Assembly: GCF_015594545.1 (NCBI RefSeq) | Contig: NZ_JADIIO010000001.1 | Span: forward strand, 372,001 to 436,000 | Reading direction: 5' to 3' | Origin: Staphylococcus durrellii | GTDB taxonomy: Bacteria > Bacillota > Bacilli > Staphylococcales > Staphylococcaceae | DNA: 64,000 nucleotides | Part shown: positions 25,339 through 34,777 of the stretch, piece after piece | Position numbering within the stretch: the first letter of the stretch is position 1 | Layout: every line of letters begins with the position of its first letter | Program-made: the position numbers and the translations under genes | The notes under the pieces: model-generated | Told to the model about the DNA's origin: nothing | Database searches by the model: none | The model's input: the letters and a program-made list of their open reading frames with translations, nothing else

Positions 25339-27217
25339 TCAAATTGTATTAAAAAACTTTAAAAAGAATATACAGCATTATGGGATGTATATATTTTCGT
25401 TAATTGTAAGTATTATTTTATTCTTTAGCTTCGTAACCTTAAAATACACACATAGTATTAATAATGCGGATTCAATTGCGATTATTAAAAAAGGAGCCAA
25501 TACAGGGGCGTACTTTTTATTTATCATTATCATTGTATTCTTAATGTACGCAAGTCATTTATTTATTAAAAGACGTACTAAAGAATTTGCAATGTATCAA
25601 CTCATTGGTCTTACTAAAAACAACCTTATGCGTATGTTAATGATTGAACAAATTGCAATGTTTGTTATCACAGGCGTATTGGGATTAATCATTGGTATAT
25701 TTGGCTCCAAGATATTATTAATGATTGTACTTAAAGTATTAAATATACACACAAGCGTTTCAATTAATTTTCACTACCAAGCCTTATTACAAACTGTCAT
25801 GATGCTTGTATTAGCATTTATATTAATTATGTTCCAAAATTATTTATTTATTAAAAAACGCAGTATTCTACAAATGATGGGGGAGCAATCAAAATCAGAT
25901 GTAAAGAACCCAAAAGTTACAATTGCTGAAACAGTTTCAGGCGTTCTAGGTATTGCAATGATTCTTATTGGTTATTACTTATCAACAGAAATGTTAGGTA
26001 AATTTTCAGGGATAATAATGGTATTACCATTTGTTATATTAGCCTTGACAGTAGTGGGTGCTTACTTATTCTTTAGAAGTTCTGTATCGCTTATTTTTAA
26101 ATCACTTAAACATATGAAAAAAGGAAATGTATCTATAACAGACGTGGTATTTACGTCTTCAATAATGCATAGAATGAAGAAAAACGCATTGTCGCTAACA
26201 ATTATTGCTACCATTTCAGCTGTGACAGTTACTATTCTATGCTTTGGTGCGATTAGTAAATCACAAATAAATAATCAAATTGCGTCATCATCTCCGCAAG
26301 ATTTTACATTTACAGACCAGAAACAAGCTAATAAATTTGAAAAACAATTAAAGCAACACAAAATCGATTACAAACTTAAATATAAAGAAGTTGCTACGCC
26401 TAAATTATTAAAGGACAATGTATTAAATGCGCCTAAAACTTATAGCAATAGTGAAACAATGACAGTTACGAGCAATAAATATTTTCATGATGAAGGTGTT
26501 AAAGGTGACAAGGCTAAATTGATTAATATGGGTAATATGGGACCTGATATGCATCCTAAAATAAATAATAATATTGTGTTACAAGGCTCAGATAAGCATA
26601 GTTTTAAAGTAACTTCAAAAAGTGATAGTACTGATTTTTCTATTGAAACTTCATTTAATGGTCCAGTGCTATTAGTAAGTGATACGCAATATAAAAATTT
26701 AAAACAACATAGTAAAGATGTAAGGACACAATCAGGATTTGATATTGCTCATCAAAAACAAATGTCACAGGCAGAAAAAATAGCTCACAAAGTTAATCCG
26801 ACAATTCAATCTAAAAAAGAAGTTAAACATCAAGTGGATCAAAGCACAGGCATCTTGCTTTTTGTAACAAGCTTCTTAGGTTTAGCATTTTTAGTTGCAG
26901 CGGGTTGTATTGTTTATATTAAACAAATGGATGAAACTGAAGATGAGATAGGGAACTTCCGCATTTTACGTAAAATGGGATACACACACCAAGATATGAC
27001 GCTAGGTTTAGCATTAAAAGTGGCATTTAACTTTGGTTTACCTTTAGTAGTATCGTTATTACATTCTCTATTTGCTGCTTTAGCATTTATGAAATTAATG
27101 GGAGTTAGTACCTTGATGCCTGTTTATATTGTAATGATTGCTTATTCTTTCATTTATTGTATATTTGCGATTATGGCGTTTATACATTCCAAAAGAATTG
27201 TTAAACACTCCATTTAA
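25328..27217 (+). CDS. BceB/VraE-type FtsX-domain permease
   Basis: A 629-residue permease with the BceB layout. Four membrane segments and a first FtsX domain come first, with further segments to about residue 310. A large extracellular domain of roughly 200 residues (about 315-505) follows. Three final membrane segments carry the second FtsX domain (IGNFRILRKMGYTHQDM at about 538-554). The big outer domain is the feature used by BceAB transporters to recognise antimicrobial peptides bound to lipid II cycle intermediates. It overlaps the ATPase gene by 11 bases, giving translational coupling. A terminator follows at 27301-27343. Confidence 0.87.
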   Translation: MIFNQIVLKNFKKNIQHYGMYIFSLIVSIILFFSFVTLKYTHSINNADSIAIIKKGANTGAYFLFIIIIVFLMYASHLFIKRRTKEFAMYQLIGLTKNNLMRMLMIEQIAMFVITGVLGLIIGIFGSKILLMIVLKVLNIHTSVSINFHYQALLQTVMMLVLAFILIMFQNYLFIKKRSILQMMGEQSKSDVKNPKVTIAETVSGVLGIAMILIGYYLSTEMLGKFSGIIMVLPFVILALTVVGAYLFFRSSVSLIFKSLKHMKKGNVSITDVVFTSSIMHRMKKNALSLTIIATISAVTVTILCFGAISKSQINNQIASSSPQDFTFTDQKQANKFEKQLKQHKIDYKLKYKEVATPKLLKDNVLNAPKTYSNSETMTVTSNKYFHDEGVKGDKAKLINMGNMGPDMHPKINNNIVLQGSDKHSFKVTSKSDSTDFSIETSFNGPVLLVSDTQYKNLKQHSKDVRTQSGFDIAHQKQMSQAEKIAHKVNPTIQSKKEVKHQVDQSTGILLFVTSFLGLAFLVAAGCIVYIKQMDETEDEIGNFRILRKMGYTHQDMTLGLALKVAFNFGLPLVVSLLHSLFAALAFMKLMGVSTLMPVYIVMIAYSFIYCIFAIMAFIHSKRIVKHSI

Positions 27218-27300
27218 AACTAAAACGATCTAATTTCAACAATGCTTAAACATAGTTTTTGAAATTAAAATCTATAACTAAAATATCCACGGTTAATACA

Positions 27301-27343
27301 AAAGGGCGATTTCTGTTGTAATAAGATAGAAATCGCCCTTTTT
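27301..27343 (+). terminator. Terminator of the BceAB-type operon
   Basis: AAAGGGCGATTTCT pairs with AGAAATCGCCCTTT (14 bp), followed by TTTT. Confidence 0.85.
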
Positions 27344-27715
27344 TAAGCTTTTGGTATTTGCTTTGTTACTATATTTATTTATAAAGTAGATTTATAGGAT
27401 ATAAATTATGCCAATAATCACTATTAATGAAGAGGTACATTGTAAAAATGGTTAATTTAAGTAAGTTGTAAAGTATAGAGTGCGAGATTGCTGAAGGGTA
27501 GCGTAAGAGTAGTGGAGTATAGGTTGAAATGGTCCACTAGGAATGCGAATCGTATTGTGAATCGTATTAAAATAAATTAATTTAAAGTAAAGGCCGCTAA
27601 CTTATGTAAAGTTAGCGGCCTTTTAGTGCCATTTGTCTGTGCTTATATATAAAGCAAGTGAATAGGAGTTAGAAAAGTTATTATAGGTGCTGCTATTCCT
27701 TAATTAAATAAAGCT
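27344..27715 (+). other. Gene-free stretch with its own terminator, possible small RNA
   Basis: Between the BceAB terminator and the next gene there are about 370 bases. The first 245 end in a second strong terminator (27590-27626). No plus-strand frame longer than about 15 codons with a start exists. The part at 27480-27570 is less AT-rich than its surroundings and holds the direct repeat GAATCGTATT (27547-27556 and 27559-27568). A terminator without a gene in front suggests a small RNA or a decayed gene. I found no convincing promoter. Confidence 0.35.
27590..27626. terminator. Strong terminator with no protein gene directly upstream
   Basis: A perfect 13-bp stem, AAGGCCGCTAACT (27590-27602) with AGTTAGCGGCCTT (27610-27622), followed by TT and an A/T flank. 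It could serve a plus-strand RNA, or the minus strand. Confidence 0.75.
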
Positions 27716-27922
27716 TTAAAAGAAGTCAGCAGGATTTAAATCTTTAATATCAATGTTCTTTAATGATTTAAAATTTATGTTTTCAACACTTTGTAAAATC
27801 TCGCCATTTTTGACTTGATTATAATAGTGGTTAGCATCTTCGGTTACATTATGTTCTTGGAACGTTTTGATAGCGCCAAGAATTAATAATACTGCAATGG
27901 CAACTTTTAGTAATGTTTTCAT
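27716..27922 (-). CDS. Small membrane-anchored hypothetical protein
   Basis: A 68-residue protein with an N-terminal hydrophobic segment (residues 4-20) and an Asn/Lys/Asp-rich outer or cytoplasmic tail. AAAGGAGT precedes ATG at good spacing. The hydrophobic segment could be a signal anchor, and no lipobox cysteine is present. I do not recognise the family. It is monocistronic between the possible small RNA region and the DASS symporter. Confidence 0.6.
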   Translation of the reverse strand: MKTLLKVAIAVLLILGAIKTFQEHNVTEDANHYYNQVKNGEILQSVENINFKSLKNIDIKDLNPADFF

Positions 27923-28036
27923 GATAAAATAACTCCTTTGACTACTTGATATATATAGTTTAACTTTTTAATGATAATAAAACATGCGTCCCTAGTATAG
28001 AAGTTTTATCAAACCTTAGTAGTATAGTTAAATATT

Positions 28037-29458
28037 TTATATACTAAAAGCAATAGGTAGCCAGAAATAAACGAATAGTGAAATAATAACGATCGTGAAT
28101 AAGTTCAATATAAAACCTGCTTTAATCATGTCTTTCATTTCCAATTCATCTGAACTAAATACTGCCGCATTTGGAGGCGTTGATATCGGTAACATAAAGG
28201 CACATGTGGATGATAATGCAACTACTGCCATAATAAAGAATGCGTCTTGATGGATTGCAGCGGCTAATCCTATACTGATAGGCATTAACATATTTGATAC
28301 CGCTGTATTTGACATGACTTCTGTTAAGAATAAAATTGCAGTAGTCAAAATAATAACAATTAATACTAGCGGTAAAGGTTTAACAATATCTAATAATCCA
28401 CCAATCCATTTCGTTAAGCCTGAATCCTCAAAAGCCGCAGCTAACGATAGACCACCACCAAATAATATTAAAATACCCCATGGGAGTTTCGTTAAGTCGT
28501 CCCAAACGAGTAAACCACCTTTTTTGGATTTAGCAGGAATTAAGAAAAGTAACACAGCACCACTCATAGAAATTACAGTATCTGATAAGTGTAATGATGC
28601 TGGTAATGCACTGCTAGAAATCCATAAAATACTGACGAATAGAAAGACGATGCCAGTAAGTTTTTCATCGGTACTCATTGGTCCTAACGCATGTAATTCT
28701 TTTTTGGCAAAGTCAGAAGATACTTGATCTGCATCTTCAATTTTGAATAACCATTTCGTTAATAAGAAGTATAATACTACTAATAAAACGATTGTGATTG
28801 GTACTGCAAACAGCATCCATTGTGCGAATGATACTGTTCTATGTAAACTTGACGAAGCAACAGCCGCAAATACCGCATTAGGTACAGAACCTATTAATGT
28901 TGCCAAACCACCAATGGAAGCGGAATAAGCAACGGTTAATAATAATGCTTTAGAAAATTTATGTGTAGATTCAGGAGATAAAAACTTTGCTTCTTTAATT
29001 TCTTCGATAAGTGCTAATGCAATAGGTAACATCATCAAAGCAGTAGCGGCATTAGAAATCCACATTGAAATAAAGGCGGTAGCTATCATTGTGCCGAGTA
29101 TAATACGGTTACTGTTTGAACCCATCATAGTGATGATCGTCATTGCAATACGTTTATGTAAGTTACATTTTTCTAATGCAATGGCAATAATAAACCCCCC
29201 CATATACATGAATACAATTGGATCAGCATAAGCAGAAGCTGCAATTTTTTCACTTGTACCACCAGTTAGTGGTAAAAGGATTAATGGTAATAACGAAGTT
29301 GCAGGAATTGGAATGGCTTCCGTAATCCACCAAGTTGCTACAAATAACGTAACAGCTAATACTGCTCTAGGTGCATCACTGAGGCCTGTAATCCCAGGAA
29401 TAAAATAGAAAATTAAAAATAAGGCTGGGCCAAGTATTAATCCGATTTTTTGTTTCAT
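28037..29458 (-). CDS. DASS-family sodium/dicarboxylate symporter (SdcS-like)
   Basis: A 473-residue membrane carrier of the SLC13/DASS family, with about eleven to twelve hydrophobic segments. The two SNT-type sodium-site motifs are visible: MWISNAATALMMLP near residue 132 and EVMSNTAVSNMLMP near residue 380. ATWWITEAIPIPATSLLP (about 41-58) is also typical. Staphylococcal SdcS takes up succinate, fumarate and malate with sodium. This protein is somewhat shorter, lacking part of the N-terminus, but the conserved core is complete. The start follows AAAGGGGGAC. It is monocistronic and divergent from a DUF819 protein. Confidence 0.87.
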   Translation of the reverse strand: MKQKIGLILGPALFLIFYFIPGITGLSDAPRAVLAVTLFVATWWITEAIPIPATSLLPLILLPLTGGTSEKIAASAYADPIVFMYMGGFIIAIALEKCNLHKRIAMTIITMMGSNSNRIILGTMIATAFISMWISNAATALMMLPIALALIEEIKEAKFLSPESTHKFSKALLLTVAYSASIGGLATLIGSVPNAVFAAVASSSLHRTVSFAQWMLFAVPITIVLLVVLYFLLTKWLFKIEDADQVSSDFAKKELHALGPMSTDEKLTGIVFLFVSILWISSSALPASLHLSDTVISMSGAVLLFLIPAKSKKGGLLVWDDLTKLPWGILILFGGGLSLAAAFEDSGLTKWIGGLLDIVKPLPLVLIVIILTTAILFLTEVMSNTAVSNMLMPISIGLAAAIHQDAFFIMAVVALSSTCAFMLPISTPPNAAVFSSDELEMKDMIKAGFILNLFTIVIISLFVYFWLPIAFSI

Positions 29459-29547
29459 ATAAAAAGTCCCCCTTTGTTTTATGAAACCTTATGACTAAGA
29501 ATAGCAATTTACTTAGGTCAACACAATAATATTCCAATTAAAGTTAA

Positions 29548-29562
29548 AAAATTCTGAAAAGT
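29548..29562. promoter_or_regulatory. Weak CodY-like box in a divergent intergenic region
   Basis: AAAATTCTGAAAAGT matches 12 of 15 CodY consensus positions. It lies between the dicarboxylate symporter and DUF819 genes. In AT-rich DNA a three-mismatch match is only suggestive. Confidence 0.25.
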
Positions 29563-29646
29563 TGCTTAAATACTAATACTCCTTGATAATATAGAATAAA
29601 ATAAGGCACATCAATGTAACAAATAAAAAATAGAAAGGTGACGCTA

Positions 29647-30840
29647 ATGATTTTAAGTTCTGTAATTGCAAAAGATGATACTTGGGTACTGTGGGCGATT
29701 ATTATTATTTGGGCTACGGTTAGTTTATTTCTAGAGCAGCGTTATAAATGGGCGAGCACAATATCAGGTGCAATCATAGCATTAGTTGGTGCAATGCTAT
29801 TATCAAATTTCAAAATCATACCGACGTCTGCACCAGTTTACGATACAGTTTGGGACTATATTGTACCTTTATCTATTCCCTTATTATTATTCGGTTCGAA
29901 TATTATTAAGGTATGGAAAGAAAGTAGAAGATTATTGGTTATTTTTCTGATTGCATCAGTAGGGACAATGATTGGTGCAGTGGTTGGATTTTTAACTTTA
30001 CATAAGTGGATTCCATATTTAGAAAAAATTGGAGCCATGATGACAGGTAGTTATATAGGTGGAGGCGTAAATTTTGCGGCTATAAGTTCTAAACTAAACA
30101 CACCTAAAGATATGATCTCATCAACGGTCGTGGCAGATAATAGCGTAATGGCACTTTATTTTTTATTACTTATAGCGATACCTGCTATGCCATTTATCAA
30201 AAAACATTTTAAAACTAACTATAATGGTGCAACAACAGATGAACAACAGCAATCTTTTTGGGAACCGAAGAAGATTCAAATTTTAGATATTGCAATTTCT
30301 GTGGCAACAGCTTTTACATTGGTAGCAGTAAGTTTTAAATTATCAGAGTTAATACAACATTGGATACCAAAGAGTAACGTCTTTATGACGATTATTGTGT
30401 CATTCTTTGGTGATCAATATTTATTATTAACAACTTTTACTTTAATTGTGGTGGCAATTTGGGGAGACTTTTTTGAAAAATTAGCTGGAGCATCGGAAAT
30501 AGGGACGTTTCTAATATATATTTTCTTTGTGGTTATAGGTATTCCCGCATCATTTGCTACCATTATTCAAACAGCACCTTTATTATTTGTCTTTGTCATT
30601 ATCATATTAATATTTAATTTAGGGCTTAGTTTAATTATCGGTAAATTATTTCATTTTAAAATTGAAGAAATATTATTAGCTAGTAATGCTACTGCTGGAG
30701 GTCCAACTACTGCTGCAGCTTTAGCAATAGGAAAACGATGGACCAATTTAATCGGTCCTATTTTAATTATAGGGACGCTAGGTTACATTATCGGTAACTA
30801 TGCAGGAACACTTATTTATCATTTATTACTAACGTTGTAA
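29647..30840 (+). CDS. DUF819 family membrane protein (YjcL-like)
   Basis: A 397-residue polytopic membrane protein with about ten hydrophobic segments. Diagnostic stretches are MMTGSYIGGGVNFAAIS (about 132-148), VVADNSVMALYF, and ASNATAGGPTTAAALA near the C-terminus, typical of the DUF819 family. A transporter role is suspected from topology, but no substrate is established. ATG at 29647 is used because AGAAAGGTG ends seven bases earlier; an upstream GTG overlaps that site. The acetyltransferase gene starts 21 bases downstream with no terminator between, so the two are probably one operon. Confidence 0.82.
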   Translation: MILSSVIAKDDTWVLWAIIIIWATVSLFLEQRYKWASTISGAIIALVGAMLLSNFKIIPTSAPVYDTVWDYIVPLSIPLLLFGSNIIKVWKESRRLLVIFLIASVGTMIGAVVGFLTLHKWIPYLEKIGAMMTGSYIGGGVNFAAISSKLNTPKDMISSTVVADNSVMALYFLLLIAIPAMPFIKKHFKTNYNGATTDEQQQSFWEPKKIQILDIAISVATAFTLVAVSFKLSELIQHWIPKSNVFMTIIVSFFGDQYLLLTTFTLIVVAIWGDFFEKLAGASEIGTFLIYIFFVVIGIPASFATIIQTAPLLFVFVIIILIFNLGLSLIIGKLFHFKIEEILLASNATAGGPTTAAALAIGKRWTNLIGPILIIGTLGYIIGNYAGTLIYHLLLTL

Positions 30841-30861
30841 TGACCAATAGGAGGATTAGAA

Positions 30862-31431
30862 GTGAATGAAAAAGCGAAAATGTTAGCTGGCGAGTGGTAT
30901 GATGCTAACTATGATAGTGCATTAAATAAAGAAAGAATAAGAGCTAAAGATTTATGTTTTGATTTGAATCATACTAAACCAAGTGACATAGACCAAAGAC
31001 ATAAAATATTGAATTCACTTTTTAATAATGAATTTAGCAATATAGAAATACTAAGCCCGTTTATGGTTGATTATGGATACAATATAAGTCTCGGAGATAG
31101 CGTATTTATTAATCACGATTGCTACCTAATGGATTGTGCGCTGATATCTATAGGAGACAATACTTTTATAGGACCTAAATGTGGTTTGTATACGGCTAAT
31201 CATCCCTTAAAAGCGATAGTAAGAAATAAAGGTTTAGAACAAGCATTACCCATTACTATTGGCAATAATGTTTGGTTAGGCGCTAACGTTAGCGTCTTGC
31301 CTGGCGTGACTATTGGCGATGGTGTAGTCGTAAGTGCTGGTAGCATTGTGACGAAAAATATTAGTGACAATCAACTCGTAATGGGAGCACCAGCTAAAGT
31401 TGTTAAATCAATAAACAATAATGAAAAATAA
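30862..31431 (+). CDS. Maltose/galactoside O-acetyltransferase family protein
   Basis: A 189-residue left-handed beta-helix acetyltransferase. The N-terminal MLAGEWYDANYDSAL (about 7-21) is the typical Mac domain. The hexapeptide repeats follow, with the catalytic histidine in YTANHPL (about 111-117) and VWLGANVSVLPGVTIGDGVVVSAGS near the end. It transfers acetyl from acetyl-CoA to a sugar hydroxyl; the acceptor is unknown. It starts with GTG at 30862 behind TAGGAGG. A hairpin overlapping its stop is shared as a terminator with the convergent hydro-lyase gene. Confidence 0.87.
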   Translation: MNEKAKMLAGEWYDANYDSALNKERIRAKDLCFDLNHTKPSDIDQRHKILNSLFNNEFSNIEILSPFMVDYGYNISLGDSVFINHDCYLMDCALISIGDNTFIGPKCGLYTANHPLKAIVRNKGLEQALPITIGNNVWLGANVSVLPGVTIGDGVVVSAGSIVTKNISDNQLVMGAPAKVVKSINNNEK

Positions 31432-31465
31432 AAAAAGCGCCATTTCAATTGAAATGGCGCTTTTT
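31431..31465. terminator. Bidirectional terminator overlapping both gene ends
   Basis: AAAAAAGCGCCATTTCAA pairs perfectly with TTGAAATGGCGCTTTTT. It spans the end of the acetyltransferase and the stop of the minus-strand gene, an economical arrangement. Confidence 0.85.
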
Positions 31466-32249
31466 AATGTGTCATATCACTGTCTCTTATGTCTGTAATA
31501 AACATATGTCCAGGAGCATGTGTAATCATTAATGAAGGTTTGGCTTCTAGTGCCACTGATTGTGGTGTAACGCCACACCCCCAAAAAACGGGTACTTCAT
31601 TATTATAAATAGAAACAGCTTCCCCAAAATCTGGTTTATTAATATTTTCGATACCTATTTCTTGTGGATTACCTATATGGATAGGTGTTCCATGAACGTT
31701 TTTAAATTGAGTCGTAATCTCAGTTGCCTTAATAGCTTCTTGCATTGTCATAGGGCGCATACTTACGGTGATCGGACCATTAAATACGCCACTAGAAGCT
31801 GCAGTTATATTTGTGACATACATAGGTACATTGTGCTGCTCTTCTATATGACGTACTGGAATATTAGCTTCTAATAAGGCATGTTCAAATGTAAAGCTGC
31901 AGCCGATTAAAAAACTTACCAAATCGTCATTATAAAGATGTGTGATATCACTAGGTGAAGAGACTAAAGTGCCATTTTCATAAACGTTATACTTGGCTAC
32001 ATCTGTTCTAATATCCGCCGAATTACCAAAGGTTGGAAATGATGGATCACCTACTTCAGATACATCCAATAATGGACATGTTTTAGGGTTTTTAAAACAA
32101 AATCTTAAAAAATCGTATGCATATGCAGAAGGTAATATCACAACATTTGCTTGTACATAGCCTTTTGCTAAACCACTTGTATGTCCATGAAGTTGTCCTT
32201 CACGAATATATTGTCTAATTTTGCTAGGCGACGCCTGACTTAAATCCAT
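31464..32249 (-). CDS. Putative hydro-lyase, DUF1445 (YcsI/D-glutamate cyclase family)
   Basis: A 261-residue cytosolic protein with clear DUF1445 signatures: SGLAKGYVQANVVILP (about 25-40), FLIGCSFTFEHALLEA, VSMRPM, and VFWGCGVTPQSVA followed by THAPGHMFITDI at the C-terminus. Relatives are called putative hydro-lyases, and mammalian members are D-glutamate cyclases; the bacterial substrate is uncertain. In many Firmicutes it travels with LamB/YcsF 5-oxoprolinase-type or transporter genes; here only a BCCT transporter is nearby, 68 bases upstream on the same strand. The start follows AGGGGATGG. Confidence 0.85.
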   Translation of the reverse strand: MDLSQASPSKIRQYIREGQLHGHTSGLAKGYVQANVVILPSAYAYDFLRFCFKNPKTCPLLDVSEVGDPSFPTFGNSADIRTDVAKYNVYENGTLVSSPSDITHLYNDDLVSFLIGCSFTFEHALLEANIPVRHIEEQHNVPMYVTNITAASSGVFNGPITVSMRPMTMQEAIKATEITTQFKNVHGTPIHIGNPQEIGIENINKPDFGEAVSIYNNEVPVFWGCGVTPQSVALEAKPSLMITHAPGHMFITDIRDSDMTH

Positions 32250-32317
32250 GTTACCATCCCCTTAATTGTATAATATTATTATATCAAATCCATATGATGC
32301 TATGTGCGTTAAGGGAG

Positions 32318-33916
32318 TTAATCTTTATTACTATCTTTGTTTTCTTCCATTTCACGTTTTTCTAACGGGATAGAGTAATCCTTATCGTCTTCAATATAAG
32401 TCATTTCGAAATGTTCTATAGGCTCACGTCTTAATGCTTTCATAATTGAGAACACCATGAGTAACAATATAATTGAGAAAGGTAAACCAGTGACAACTGA
32501 AGCGGTTTGTAGACTTGTTAAACCACCAGCTAATGTCATTGCAATAGACACGGCACCAATCAATACCCCCCAAATAACTTTATGAATAGTCTTAGGATGT
32601 GTAAGACCACCAGTAGCCATACTTGCTACTATATGCGTCGTAGAATCTGCACTTGTAATAATGAATATATATATTAGAGCTATTGCTAATGCACTTGTAA
32701 TATCTGCCATTGGAAACTTAGATAAAAGTTCAAATAAAGCTATCGTATAATCTTTATCGACAAGTTGAGCAATATTATCATTTTGTGTTAATGCTATTTT
32801 TAAGGCAGTACCACCAAATGCCGCGATCCAAGTAAATGAGATTAAAGGAGGGACAATAAGTACGCAAATTACAAATTCTCGTATTGTTCTACCTCTAGAA
32901 ACTCTTGCTACAAAGCCACCAATAAATGGAGACCAAGAAATTACCCATGCCCAGTAGAATACAGTCCATTGTTGAATCCAAGCATTGTGACCGGTGTATG
33001 GACTAATACGTAGACTATATTCGACAAAGTGACGCAAATAATCTCCAATAGCTAAAGTATAAGATTCTAAAATAAATCTCAAATCACCAAAAATAAGTAT
33101 GAAAATAAGTAAAATAGCACCTAAACCAATGTTAATATTACTAAGCCATTTTACTCCTCTGTTTAAGCCTGTAATGGCAGACCCTAAAAATATTATAACC
33201 ATTAATAGTGTTATGGCGATTTTTGTAAAATTATTATTAGGGACACCATAAACGTGATGTAAACCACCACTGATTTGCATAATGCCTAAACCTATTGATG
33301 TTGCAATCCCCATAACCGTGGCAATAATTGCCAAAATATCAATAATATTACGTATAGGTCGTTTATAGCTTTCACCAAATACAGGTTCCATTGCAGTCGA
33401 AATTAAACCATCTCGCTTTTTTCTAAATTGGAAAAAGGCTACAGTCAAACCAGCTATAGCAAATATAGACCATTGTGAAATGCCCCAATGGAAAAATGTG
33501 TAACCCATAGCTAAACGTGCAGAAGCGGCAGATTCCCCTGGTGCTTTGCTTGGGAAGGGAGAATGTAAATAATGAGAAAGTGGTTCTGCCACACCCCAAA
33601 AGACAATACCAACACCTAAACCAGCTGAGAACAACATGCCAATCCATGACATAAGTGAAAATTCCGGTTCCTCATTATCATCACCTAATTTAAACCTTCC
33701 ATAGCGAGAAACAGCTAAACTAATTAGGAAAATATCTAAAATAAAAATAATGACTAAAAATAGCCAACCAAACGTGTTCGTAATAACAGAATATAGAGTT
33801 TGAGCATAACTACCAAATGGTTTTGGAAATATACCGGCAATTAAAGTGACTATCAAAATAATAGCTACTGAAATTGAATAAACTATATATTTATGTTTCC
33901 TTGCTCTATCGTTCAT
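32318..33916 (-). CDS. BCCT-family betaine/carnitine/choline transporter
   Basis: A 532-residue twelve-segment transporter. Family hallmarks are WIGMLFSAGLGVGIVFWGVAEP (first unwound helix region, about 90-111) and FYWAWVISWSPFIGGFVARVSRGRTIREF with the conserved tryptophans of the aromatic box (about 310-338). The terminal tail is charged and may sense osmotic strength. OpuD-like glycine betaine carriers usually read GMGIG where this reads GLGVG, so choline or carnitine should stay open. No choline dehydrogenase genes are adjacent. The hydro-lyase follows after 68 bases, possibly as one transcript. Confidence 0.88.
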   Translation of the reverse strand: MNDRARKHKYIVYSISVAIILIVTLIAGIFPKPFGSYAQTLYSVITNTFGWLFLVIIFILDIFLISLAVSRYGRFKLGDDNEEPEFSLMSWIGMLFSAGLGVGIVFWGVAEPLSHYLHSPFPSKAPGESAASARLAMGYTFFHWGISQWSIFAIAGLTVAFFQFRKKRDGLISTAMEPVFGESYKRPIRNIIDILAIIATVMGIATSIGLGIMQISGGLHHVYGVPNNNFTKIAITLLMVIIFLGSAITGLNRGVKWLSNINIGLGAILLIFILIFGDLRFILESYTLAIGDYLRHFVEYSLRISPYTGHNAWIQQWTVFYWAWVISWSPFIGGFVARVSRGRTIREFVICVLIVPPLISFTWIAAFGGTALKIALTQNDNIAQLVDKDYTIALFELLSKFPMADITSALAIALIYIFIITSADSTTHIVASMATGGLTHPKTIHKVIWGVLIGAVSIAMTLAGGLTSLQTASVVTGLPFSIILLLMVFSIMKALRREPIEHFEMTYIEDDKDYSIPLEKREMEENKDSNKD

Positions 33917-34150
33917 ATTTACTATTCATTCCTTTAAGTATTTTTTATCGTTTTATGTTCATTACCCTGCACAATATAAACATATACATAATGATTATAA
34001 TTAATAATAAAAGTAGTGAAATTAATAGTTTGGAAACGTAAGCGAAGGTTTAAATAATAAATATAAGGAACATAAGTTATTTTGCGTTATTTGTATATCA
34101 ACAGTTATAATTAACTATGAGCAAAGAATTTTGTTTGAGGAGGTACAAAC

Positions 34151-34663
34151 ATGAAACGTACAGCTGAGAAGGTTTTAACTTGGATAGGTATACTATTCCA
34201 AATATTAATGATTGCATTAATGGCGTTGGCATTACCATTTTTAAATGATCCTAGTATTAAAAATGAAGCGATTAATCGAATTCAATCGATGAAAGCTAAT
34301 GGAAGTTTGAATCAATCTTTATCACAAGTCACACCTTCAGCGTTATTTGATCTTGTAAAACACGGTGTGATAATTATCGTTATAATAGCAATTGTATGCT
34401 TTATTTTAGCTATAATTATGACTCAATTAATGCGTCGTATACCTAAGACAATAGGTGTGCTATTAATACTAATGGCTATTGTTAACCTATTGACAGGTAA
34501 TTTAATCACTTCATTACTATGGTTAATAGCCGGTATAATGTTAATGGCACGTAGCGATAAGGCAAAGCAATATACTAAAAAACAAGCTAAGCAAGTTAAA
34601 AACAAAGCGACTAATAAAAATTCGCAAAATAGCCAACAATATAAACGTAGTAGTAGAAAATAA
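34151..34663 (+). CDS. DUF4064 membrane protein
   Basis: A 170-residue membrane protein with four predicted membrane segments (about residues 10-30, 72-98, 100-115, 118-132). A strongly basic Lys/Asn/Gln-rich tail follows (about 135-170, 36 residues, cytoplasmic). The N-terminal TAEKVLTWIGILFQ and the spacing fit DUF4064 proteins common in staphylococci and lactobacilli. Function is unknown. A strong GAGGAGGTA lies upstream and a strong terminator follows. It is monocistronic. Confidence 0.75.
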   Translation: MKRTAEKVLTWIGILFQILMIALMALALPFLNDPSIKNEAINRIQSMKANGSLNQSLSQVTPSALFDLVKHGVIIIVIIAIVCFILAIIMTQLMRRIPKTIGVLLILMAIVNLLTGNLITSLLWLIAGIMLMARSDKAKQYTKKQAKQVKNKATNKNSQNSQQYKRSSRK

Positions 34664-34725
34664 TTTTACGTTATTACATGTGATGAAAATTAGATTCTGT
34701 ACACCAGTAATATATTTTTGGAACA

Positions 34726-34757
34726 AAAAGAGAGCGCTAAATTTAGCGCTCTCTTTT
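34726..34757. terminator. Bidirectional terminator
   Basis: AAAAGAGAGCGCTAAA pairs perfectly with TTTAGCGCTCTCTTTT. It separates the DUF4064 gene from the convergent acyltransferase. Confidence 0.85.
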
Positions 34758-34777
34758 AATATGTGTTGATTGTTGTA

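Noticed and set aside
28314..28727. A 137-codon frame opposite the DASS symporter
   Set aside because: It is a shadow of membrane-protein codons in reverse, and no ribosome binding site is present.
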